The translations under genes and the position numbers were made by a program. Below the pieces are notes generated by a model, which was given only the letters and a program-made list of their open reading frames with translations, did not search any database and was not told where the DNA came from. From assembly GCA_011009095.1 (NCBI GenBank), contig VTPC01091304.1, forward strand, positions 33,019 to 97,018: a stretch of 64,000 nt of DNA. Reading direction: 5' to 3'. The stretch is from Ignelater luminosus. Taxonomy: Eukaryota > Arthropoda > Insecta > Coleoptera > Elateridae. Shown in pieces: positions 38,801-50,800 of the stretch (positions are counted from its first letter, which is position 1; every line of letters starts with the position of its first letter).

Positions 38801-41800
38801 AATTAAAAACAACACACTGAACTGCTAAAGATTTTGCTAAATCTTTTGTGGTTTCCGTCTTTCCTGTACCAGCTGGTCCAGCAGGAGCACCACCCAGGTC
38901 TAGCTGTAGCGCTCCCATTAAACAAAGGTAACATTTGTCCGTTAAAGGAGTTATAACTAATACCCCGCCAGCCCCAAGGTATTCATATTTGTATAGAATC
39001 TCCGCACTTGACATTTTGGTTACGCAATTGTCTATACTATCTAACCAATAGTACCTCAGCATCTTGAGCCATTCAAAATCGCGACTACAAAAATATTAAA
39101 AAAAATCAAACTATGGCACGATATAAAATCAAACAGTAGTTACCTGCTTTGCACTTTATTATTGTGCATACTCGTAATAGTATCTCTTGCATGAACATCT
39201 ATTGTTATAAGTGCTATCAATATCTTTCTAACAACAGATGACAAGTCCATTCGTACTAAACCAGCCAATTTATTTAAATTCTACAAACAGTAATTCTAAC
39301 AAAAAATACACTAAGAAAATCTCGATTAAAACATACGTCAATACATTTCTTTTCAAATGCACTTAATCCAGCAGTCTTATCGCTAGTACCATCAAGAATC
39401 TGATGAACATCGCGAGCCCACATAATCTGGGACACAGCTAGAACAATTTGGTTTGGATGACTGCAAACCCATTCTTCTCGTGCAACTTGCCCATAATGAT
39501 ATAATGCATACTTCATACGTTTCCGAAGAGATATAAACATAGACTCTTCTACCTTGCCTAACCAGTCTTCTACATTACCCCTTGCTTTTAAACCCTTCCC
39601 TAAGGGAACACGTTCCCCTTCTGGGCTAATCATAGCAATAATGTCCGTAGTCATGACAACAACATCTGGTGCTTTGGTTTCTTCACTACCCTCACCTTCT
39701 TCATCTAATGCTTTTGTACCAAATTCTAATTTTGCGATAGCATCAAAACATTTACGTAAATGCGGTTGGACAGCAAAAGGATTTCTAGTCTGCAAATATT
39801 GTTTCAATAATACAGTAGAACTCCGGTAAAAACAAAAGAACATACCTGAGCCAAAATATCCAACAATTCATCATTAGACAGGAAGTAGAATCGCGGAAAT
39901 GCCACACGCTTAGTCTCTAAGTAAGATTCTAAACATTTCATGATTTGTTCCAATAAGCCATTGTTTTTTTACAAATGTTTCATATAAACCGGGATGAGTA
40001 GCTGCTTCCATTGCAAGAGGCATCTAATTGTCAAAATAATTATGGTTTGTAGTTAAAAATTAAAGTATATAGAACTAAGAATTACCCTAGCAGTTCGTCT
40101 CATAATTTCTTTCCATGATTTATCCACAATCAAAAACATTTTAGCTTCATTAGGAAGCTGCCGCTGGATATCTGGCGCTGAAAATATTACTTCCAGATAA
40201 ACCCAACTTTGCTGACAAAGCTGCCATTCTTCCTAGAATTGAAAATGTTTTCGAAAAATATCTACTATTTAAACAATACACAACTGTTAACTAACTAAAG
40301 TTCTGGAGAAAAGTTCCAGTTGTTTTATCCAGTCATCCACTCTAGGTTTAATAGGACCTACATGACGTGAACTTGCTATGGTCGCTATATTAATATTACT
40401 ATCATCAAGTGCAGTCTGTATGTCTTCCAAAGTGCCTAAGATAAACACATCTTTTGAATCACGATGTGGCACAACAATGAATTCAAGCGATTTCCACGAC
40501 TCTTCAACCTGTATGAAAATGAAGGTAAAAATAAAAACAACAAAGAATTTGATAAACATACTTTCTTCAACAATGACTCTAACCCAGCCTCACTACTTGC
40601 TTGGCCAGAAACTTCCATTAATTCATCAGAATAGTTAAATACACCAAGATCTTGCAAAAGTTGCAAAGTAACCATTTCTTCAGCTTTAAATTTATGATTA
40701 AGAAGATTTTCAATTTTTATCCAGTGTCTTTGCCTTAGCGAAGGATTCCTAAGATACGTTACTATAGGCAGCTAAGATCAAAACGTTTATTACATAAGCA
40801 GCCAACGTATTTTTTCCAATTGTTAATATACCTTATCTTTCATCAATTCAACAGCATCTTTTAATCTAGGAACAATCAAATTCTTGGGAAGACCTTTTTC
40901 CAGTTGATTAATATTCTTAATGTACTTGGCTGTCGTTAAATTCATATCTTCTACACTCAGTGTATGGAAATCTGTTGTGTACCACATGTTTACTGTCTTT
41001 CCCCAACTATCTAGACTCTCCCATAATAGCATACGCAATTTTAAGTCGTTCATTACTTCATCTAACATATCAAATCGGGTTACTTCCATCTACAAGCAGC
41101 CAGAGTTAATGTATTATTAGAATACAGGGTGTTTCTGGTTTAGGTAGTCAAACGTCGAAAGTAATATAACATCAAAAAATAAGTACTTTTTGCTGAAGAG
41201 ACTTATATGCCGAAACGCTTAGTTTTTGAGATATAGGGTGTTAAAGGACGCACTTCCTCTCCAAATCTCCACCACTAATAAGGTTGTAAATTGTAACAAC
41301 ATGTAAGATAGCAGACACCTCATAAGCCCCACACCAAAATTACTGCGTAATATTTCAACTACTTCGTCAGTTATTCGAAATTTACAAGATCTCTACATTA
41401 AACAATCAGTTGCACGAGTTTCAAATGATTTAAACTACTCACAGTGTATTATAAGCGGAAAACGCCACAGTAACTTTGTTTGGTAAATTGAGTGTAAAAT
41501 ACAAAAATATTAGAATCAGTTAGTTTTTCAGTGGCGTAACATATCTTTTTTTGCAGAAGTATGAATACCCCTCCCTGCATCTCTGCCCATGGTGAAGGGC
41601 ATCAACTACAAAACTATAGAAAGGTGAATTTCTCAAGTAGAAACCATACAAGAAATTTCAGCTCAATATCGTATGTCGTATTTGATATAACAAAGAAACA
41701 AAGAAAAACTAGAAAAACTTTAACAACCTGTGTCTCGAAAACTGAGCGTATTTAAATAATTCTATTCGGTAAAGTACACTTATTTGTCAATGTTCTATCA

Positions 41801-44800
41801 CCTCCCGATGTTCTAAGGCATAAAGAATATAATAGATACCCTAAACTGTTTTTGGTATCCTTTAAAACTCGCCGCCCTCTTCTGACATTCTACTAATTTT
41901 TCTAAAAGTCCATTTAAGAATTCTGTAACTTCTTCTGCATTTGACTCAATATCATACAACCAAGGTTTCTAAACAAAAGGGGGCTTTGAAATATTATATT
42001 CTTGATTTTATCACTATTGTGGATTCTTACAATGCATTCATCTTGAATAGTTCCAACTTCAGAAATTAATAAACTAATATCTTTATTCAATTGTTCGTTA
42101 AACTTCTGAATAATTTTAGCTCTTTCTTCATTCTTCTTATCGACAACATTTCTTAATGCACCCATGGTAACGCTAAGACCTAGATAATTTGTCATTTCTT
42201 CTGACGCTACAGAAATATGGAATTCTTCCATAATATCGTACAGTTCTTTGCAATAATCTAATTCTGCTTCCATTTCATCCATTCTAGTAACTGCCCGTTC
42301 AGCAAATATAAGGTAATCAACGTATTCAATTGTTCCACTGGGAGTGGCTTCTAAATATTCTTCTGACTTCCCAACTTCCTCTAATAATTTATTAACCTTC
42401 TCTTTTCCAATTCTTTTGGTATATTGAAAAAATAGAAAATTTATAGTAGGTAATAGTTTGTGTTACAAGAGAAGAATGTGATACTTTTTCCAGCGTGTGC
42501 CGTTTTTTCCATAAGACGAAGGCGTCAACCTTCAGAATTTAATCAAAAATTTAACATTCAGAATTTACTTTTGCAAGTAACTTTAAGATAGTTTTGGTAT
42601 CAATGGTATCCAAAACGTATCTAAGCAAAAAACCAAATAAAAATTGACAAACAGGGGGGAAAGATTACTTTGTCTCCCGCTGAGATACAATTGTCTACTT
42701 TCGATTACAGAATAGGCCTATGCTTTCTAATAAAGTTGAGGAAAAACGTAGGGGAAAGTCGGGTAAGTTGACGAAGAGGATAAGACGACAAATGGAGATA
42801 TTTCCTCGGAAGAATAAAGTTAATAGTGTGTTCGACTGACTGCTCTAGAGTGCTCTAAGACTACCTCTGTTATTCGTCAATAAATATCGCTAAAAGGTGA
42901 CACATATACTCTCAAACCACTCCTAGAGTGTCACTCGAACACGCTCTAAGAATAGATCAAAGCCAGTTAATTGTGAGACACAGTACCAACACCAAACAAA
43001 AGACGATCGTACATTGAGTTCAATAACGATTTTCTCTCTAGAGGCGCTATTGTTCCACGTCAAATTTGACAAGTTTTAATTGCCAATTTATAAATTTGAG
43101 GTTATTAGAATTTAAAGTTTAGAAAAACGTAATTATCATTGCCATGTTGTTGCATATTATTCTTTGCAAAATAAGTGTATTTTTTATTTGCTCGGAATCA
43201 TCTTCATCACTTTCACAATTATTGTTTATAAATTTCTGTAAAATAGATTTCACAGTGGATTTTGCAACCGTTTTTAATAAACCAAGTTAACTCAAATAGT
43301 TGTATTATGTAATGTACATGATCAGATCAGAAAAATAAGTTTAATTTCCGAAAATGCGTTTAATGCGCAACAACAAGGCATTAATAATTACTTCTTTTTC
43401 AAAATCAACTGGCTTTGGACTAAGTCAAATCGCAAACTGGGCTCAATACCGATTTTCTCTCCGCTAGAGGCATTGTTATTTCACTTCAAATTTGACAAGT
43501 TGAAACGTCATTTCATAAGATTGAGGTTATTAAAATTTAAATTTTAGAAAAAAGTAATTATTAATGCCTTGTTGTTGCGAATTCTTTATTCTTTTCATAG
43601 TTTGTATGAGCAAGTGCATATTTTCTTTTTTTTTCGCCATCATCTTCATCGTTTGTTTTATAAATTGTGTAAAACAGATACCGTAGTGGCTGCGCAACCG
43701 TTTCTGAATAAATAGGGTTAATCTTAATAACTTTGTCATATAATTTGCATGATCAACGAATAATAAAGAATATGCAACAACAAGCCATTAATAACTACTT
43801 TTTTTTTTAATTTAAATTTTAATAACATCATGGCCGGTCTTTTCACCTCCTTGCAAAGTGGTTTTTAAATTTATCTACCTTGTAACTAAAAAATCTGTCT
43901 TTTCGTTCCCTTTTAAATTAAATCTGTCTGGTAAATGAGTTTATCTGGTTTGTAACTTACAAGATAGTTGCACTACCTTATAACTATTTAAAAGTTATAT
44001 TATAACCTCTAAAATGAAATTTGTTACTGTTGGAAAGTTGTCACATGTAAATCACATTTTTGATAAACAATTGATAATTCTATAATTCAGTTTTTCCGAA
44101 ACAAATATCTAGAATAGAAGTGCTAGGTAAGGTAGAATAAAGGTATAAAAGTCGTATGTGAGATAACGATAATACATAAATATGGAGGCATAAACATGAT
44201 TGGAGATAAAGAGCAAATATTATTGGAATGTGAATTAATCAATGCAGTTAATGCAATCGATCCACAAAGAAACCGTATACAAAAAGACCACGAACAGATA
44301 ACATGAATAAATGGAATGATGAGGAATTTATAAAACGTAAATAAATAAATATATGCGATAATAAACAAATAAATAAATAAAATAAAATATAATGAAAATA
44401 AACAAAAAAAGAATTATATATTATTCCATTGAGCACATGTGATTTTACGGATTTATAGGTTATGTCAAGTGATATCAAGTTCGTTATTTTTGGTGCACAT
44501 TTGATGTTTTATTTGCTATCATTGTCTAATATATACAAGTTCTTATGCTATTTCTCTCTACTAGATAAGAGATGCCAACCTCCTTTCACGACATTAAAAC
44601 GACTTTTAACAAAAAATCGGATCTACCTATTTGAAAAGACGCATTTTGTTACAAACCAGATAAATTCCCCTTTTAAATTTAACTGTCTTTTAACAAAAAG
44701 AAAGTTTACAAGAAGGTGAAAAGACTGGCCCTCAAACTTATAAACTTTTAAATTTAACGTGGAATAACAGCGCCTCTAGCGGAGAGACAATCGTTTCTGA

Positions 44801-47800
44801 GCTCAATTTGCGATCGTCTTTTGTTTGGTGTCAATTTATAATTAACTTCCAAAAGTTATTTAGATAAAAATATTGATGTTGTAGAAAAAAACACTGTCAA
44901 TAGAAAGGTTACAACGTGGGGTAAAATGACGAATATAAAGCCACTTAATGTGAGATTAAATTACAGATACCGAACAAAGGACGATCGCAAATTGAGCTCA
45001 CTAACGACCTTCTTTCTGCTAGAAGCGCTGTTTCACAAGTTTAAACGTAAGTTTATAAGTTTGAGGTTGAGAGAGATTTAGTGTCCCTCATGTGAAGAAG
45101 CTTTACGAGCCCTAATAACTAAATATTGGGACAAGCAGTTTAAAGATGTTTATGTTACTACATTACAGGATTACTGCGATTAATAAAGTTTACATAACAG
45201 AAGTATGAAAGTTTTGTTGCTGTGTAACGAATTACAAGTAATGAAAATAAATTACTTATTTCATGAACTGCTGTGATTAGCTAGACAATAAAAGACTCTT
45301 AAAATCATTGACAACTATATATTGGGACAAATCAACTTCTTAGATCTTAATAAGATGTTACATTGCTCTTTACCTTAATAACAGCTCGAGTTCTTGCTGG
45401 TATGGTTTTGCCAAAGTTCTACAAAACTCAAGTGTAAAACTACTCCATATTTCTTCCAGTCTTTCTTTAATTTTGCAATTGTTCTTTGAATGTTGTTTCT
45501 TAATTGTTGTTTCATCTTATGCCAGAATGTTTCAATGATATTCAGATCGGGACTGTTGACGGGTTAAGACAAAACTGTAATACCTTTATTAGAAAACCAC
45601 TATTTTGTTGATTTGACTGTGTGACAAGCAGCCCCATCTTGTTGGAAACTAAAATTTACATCAGGATGCTGTCTCTCGATGTTTGGAAGAATACTATTTG
45701 TTAATATTCTTTGATATTTTTCAGCAATAACAGTACCACAATAAACTCAAACTTTCCCACATACAGCCCCAGATCATTAGCCCCCTTGGAAATTCCATGG
45801 TGCGTTTGATACAATATGTATAAGAAGCTTCATTCTTTGCCCAAATAAGTCGTTTTCGAAAATCCTCCACACAAACGTCAAATTTCGATTCATCACCAAA
45901 AATAATTTTTGGCCAGTCTTCTACAGTTCATGATAATTTAGATTTTGTCCAATCAAGTCTATTTCTTTTTGTTTTTGGGTTAAAGCGGCTTTTCTTTAGC
46001 CTATGTGATAATAGAAAAGCACGGTTATTCTGAAAACATACAGAAAACTTACATCAAATCTTATAAAATTTCAATCTGGATTTACGAATCCATTTTCTAC
46101 AACATTCTCGTGATAATTTTAATTCAGATTCTCTATTCCACTGTGCAATAATATCCCATAACGCATTCCGTCAACCCTTCTTACACAGTTTAACAAGAAG
46201 CCTCTAATGTCTTGGTGCAACCAGCCTATGGTGATCTGAACTTCTACCTTTAACGCCAATATTTTCAGTTTCCCGATAGTGTTTTATAATATTAAACACA
46301 ATTAATTTCGAAACATTTAGATTTTCGGCGATTTCACGAATTGTTTTGCTATTACGATATTGTTTTATAAATTATCTCTGTAACTTTTCGTTTGTTGCTG
46401 CAGCACGTGCCATTTTTATGAATAAATTGGACAAATAAGTTATAAAAGCAAATTACTAGAAAGGTTAGTGATAACTCAGTTCTTTTTTTTTTGAAAACCA
46501 ACCTCGTTTAAAAAGATTTAAAAACGCTTAGTTAGCTGTCCCAACAATTAGTTGTCAGTACTTTTTATAGTTGAAACAAATGATTTTATCTGCGATGCAT
46601 GCAATTTGCAGAATAATTACATTTGTCATCATTTAGAACTCTAAACAATTTGCACTTTTAAATAACCCAAAAAATCTGAGTGGAAATTTAATAAAATATC
46701 TTGTTTATACAACATTAAAAGAAAATACTGCTTGTCCCAATATTTAGTTGTTAGGGTTCGTATATAAATCTACCAGTAAAAGCCTCAGTATGTGAATTGT
46801 TTGAATTGGTGACATGATAGTTGTAAAAATTTGATGATACCCATCACTTTATTTGGAATTACCAATTACCATTCAGTTGGGTAAGATGGCAAAAATGTAA
46901 TGTTTCTTAATTTATTTTCTTTTTATTTGAAGAAGTTAATACTTGGTTTTAAATACTTTAAAGAGTTTAAGTGTTCCTTATAATCGTTGATTTATAAAAA
47001 ATAAATTTGGATCAGTTATTTTTTTACATTTGTCCTTAACATCGTCAACTTACATTACCATACTTCCTTACTTAAAAACATCTACTTACGCAGGCATGAC
47101 GTGCTCAATAATATCAATCAATCTTTTAGGTTCCGGGGTTATAGTATTTTTAAATTTCGGCATTTGGAGATATAAGATTCCAAGAGGTTGAGTATCTACG
47201 ATATTTTCAATAGTTGTCACTTCATTGTGATAACGTGTACACATAGAACGAAATCTCTCCAAATCTAAAAAATAGTATATACTTCTAGGGAAAACAAATA
47301 CATATATAAAATTTCCAAAATATACCTCTTTCTTCTTCAATTGATTGAGCTTCTGTCATTGTATCTTCAGCAAATAATCTTCTGATATATTCAAAACGTT
47401 TGATATACACATCAACAGCGACATAATTAAGTGAGAGCAATTCAAAAACGGTTTTCTTTTTCTTAGCTAATTTATAGTCTTGTAATAAATAAAACTGTAG
47501 CGGTGGACCATAGCCACACATCCTCTCTTCTTTCTTTCCGTTTATTATAGGACTGAATAACATTTATCAGTTTAGATGATAAATAAGATTACGTTAAACG
47601 ACATATACTTAGTAAAAGGTTCAAAAATCTTATCTCCTATAAAAGATTTCACATTTTTAACGTATTCTTCCCACAAGTCTAAAAGTTGCTTGAATATTGC
47701 CTCTGATACATCATAAGATGGATCTATTTCTATCGCATCAGGATTAATGATGATCTCGGCAGTATATAGCGGCAGCTGAAAAAGCAGATCGAAACAATTT

Positions 47801-50800
47801 TCAGGAAGTTATATGATCAATTGGATAAACAGACTTGTGGGCCTTCTGCTGGTCGAGGTTGTTCCAATGTAGACTTTATATCAGTATCGAATAAACTTTC
47901 CTCTGATGGGAGAAATCGTATATGAGCTTCTAATACATTCAATAACTGATCTGTAGACTTATCTATCATGGTGTGTAACATATTGATCGTCATGTAATCC
48001 ACAAGTGTTATAAAACTGAGAAATAAAATATAAAATATCGGAAATTAAAAAAAAACCTACATACCAAGTGAGCCGCAAACAAAATTTTTGTTTTTTGGCT
48101 TGTTCAATGTATGATAATTTTACAACTTTTTCTCTTCTTTTACCTTGACTTTCTATTAAGGTTTCATTTACCACGAATCCTCTGGACATAAGTGCGCCAT
48201 AACAAGCATTTGATACTAATTCTCTAACAAGATCTCGAAATTCTTTAATTCTTTCAACAACAGATTCAAGTTTTTCCATCTAGGACCAAAAAACATGTAA
48301 ACTTTGAAATATAAACCTGCATCAATTCACCTGGCGTTCAATAAAATAAAATAATGCCCAGTTTTCAATCTCGCTCATATCAGTGAAAGTAGCTGTATTC
48401 ATCATGCAACACATATCTTGAATATCGAGCAAAGCAAACCTTAATGTTGGTATAAGAATAAAGAGATTATGTTGTAAATAGGTTTTAGCGCTGCTAATTT
48501 TTTTGAAAATAATGCCCTTTCTCCAAACATAAAAACCTTTCCACATTCGAAAATAGAAAAATGATTTTATTTGCATCAATCTACAATACATATTATATTC
48601 GGCTTCCCAGTTATCTAAATGTGTAAATATTGTGTCTCCTCCAATATGTTGTGTAACACCATGAGAACTCATAGTTAGAAAGTTATTTTTATCTATCTGC
48701 TCATATGGAACAACACTGAAAATCCACAAATCATACATTAATCTGTTTCTTGTAAACCCTAGCTAAATGAAACACTTACGTTAGAGCATAAGGGGTATAG
48801 TGTTCTGATGATCTGGAAACCGCATAGCACATATAGATAAAACAACCTTCTTTATCCTCTCTGAAGTTTTTAATCAATTTTCTTTGCATTGCAACATTTG
48901 CTAATTTATGATGTGGTAGCACTACATCAACATCCTTTTTACTTGCACTGGTTATATCTAAATCATACGCATCAACAAATGCTACCTTGGTTTTCGATTG
49001 TTGATACTGGGAGTGGTAGCTGTAGCTACCTAAATACAGAAATAAAAAGTATAGTAAGTAGCAATATTTTTTAAAAACTTACTTCTCGATACTGTTTCTT
49101 GATCTCCTCTAGTTCTCGACTTGAAAAGATCCTTCTGCCTTTTTCTGAAACCTGTCTAAAATAATAAATTAAAATTACTAATATCCTTCTACAAAAAATT
49201 AATAAAAAAGTTATTGATATGATTAATTAACAAAATTCTTTTTTTAAATTCGAATTTTTTGTTGATCTGTTTAGTTAAAACGCGAAAACAGTTAATTGTA
49301 CCTTATGCCCAAAATGCAATTAATTTTTAAAATATATTAAAAAGCTTTACGAAAATGATAACACTGATGATATCTTTCAAGTTGGAAACAAGGATCTTCA
49401 AAACAAACGCAATCGGGAGGAACACTGACTGCGGATACAATGCAAAATAGTTAGAGATATTTTAAATATTAATGAAAGGTAACGATCTGCTCAAAAGAAT
49501 ACCGGAAACATGAACGACTGCTCTAATAATCCGGCAGTTAATTAATAGGCTATTCAGAACTAACAACATATAATAGCCTAATAGAATTGTTTTGGAAAAA
49601 ATCCCAGGGCCGACTAAATAATTTAATATTGTCGCATCTTTTACCATCATAATTACGGCGCTATCAATGTCGGACCAATGACACTAGAAAGTATCTTTCA
49701 ACTTTTTTCAGCACATTTTACATGTAACCCAGTAATTTCTTTTAACCTTCAAATAAATAAAATAAAACTAAACATTTGGTCACAAGTAGTACTTGTAATT
49801 CGAACAACATACTAAAAGTCCTGATGACTAAAACGTTGGCGTCAACATTTTTTCCCTGCAAAAAGTGTTCAAGTTACCGTTTTTAGTGATTCGAAACTAC
49901 CAGGCCGATTTTAACTAGGTGAAATTGTAGAAAATTACATAAGAAAGAATTAGTAAAGTTTTGATGCCTCTGTAGTTTCAGGTAAAAGCACTGAACGACA
50001 TTCTAAGAAATTTCTTAAAATACTATATCTCAATAATTTTAAGTCTTAATCTTCTGGAAATTAAAGTAAGAAATGAGAATTTGATGATAGGGACTATTCG
50101 TCATATTGAACAACGTATTAAAAGTCATGCTGTCTCAAATGTCTGCATCATGGTTTTATCTCTACAAGAAGTGTTCAAGACATCAATTTCAAGAAGACAA
50201 AGTTGTAACTACCAATTTCCTACAATTTGACACACATTAATTGAGGTCAACTGAGTAGTTACAACTTTATGTTTATCTTCTTGATTGGATAAAATCATGA
50301 CACAGGCATCTGAGGCAACAGAACTTTTAATATGTTGTTCGTCTGTTCCACATGACGAATAATCTCAATCACCAAATCTCCATTCCTTAATTTAGCTGAA
50401 ACTGCTGAGATATGGTATTTTAAGAAATTTCTTAAGTACCTATTGTTTAGCATCTTATCTTGAAACTACAGACGCATCGGAACCTTATAAAGTTCTTTCT
50501 TGTGTAATTGTCTATAATTTGCCACCAACCGAATTAAGATCGGTCGGGTAGTTAGACTTCGTACGGTCTAAGAACTACATGTATGTCATCAACGAAAATG
50601 CGCCAAGTATGACGTCATTAAAATCGCAGAGGCGTAACATGGCAGTTACAAATGGAAGCAAGGTTATGTTCGATTTTCGATACCGATCATTACCCCCTAT
50701 ATCAGTGAACTTGGACTGGTCTAACCTATTTTCATCAACCGCACATGACGTCATCTATGAAGTGTATGTAGTTCTTAGACCGCACAAAGTCTACCCACTT

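Larger units (their letters stand above)
42413..47089. other. 4.7-kb Dnah6 intron 10
   Basis: It separates exon 10 (ends 47090) from exon 11 (starts 42412), joined in phase 2. It contains a cluster of inverted and direct repeats (42983-45072), an inverted-repeat element (43829-44733) and a decayed Tc1-like transposon (45115-46751). The remainder is AT-rich with no visible exon. Confidence 0.6.
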
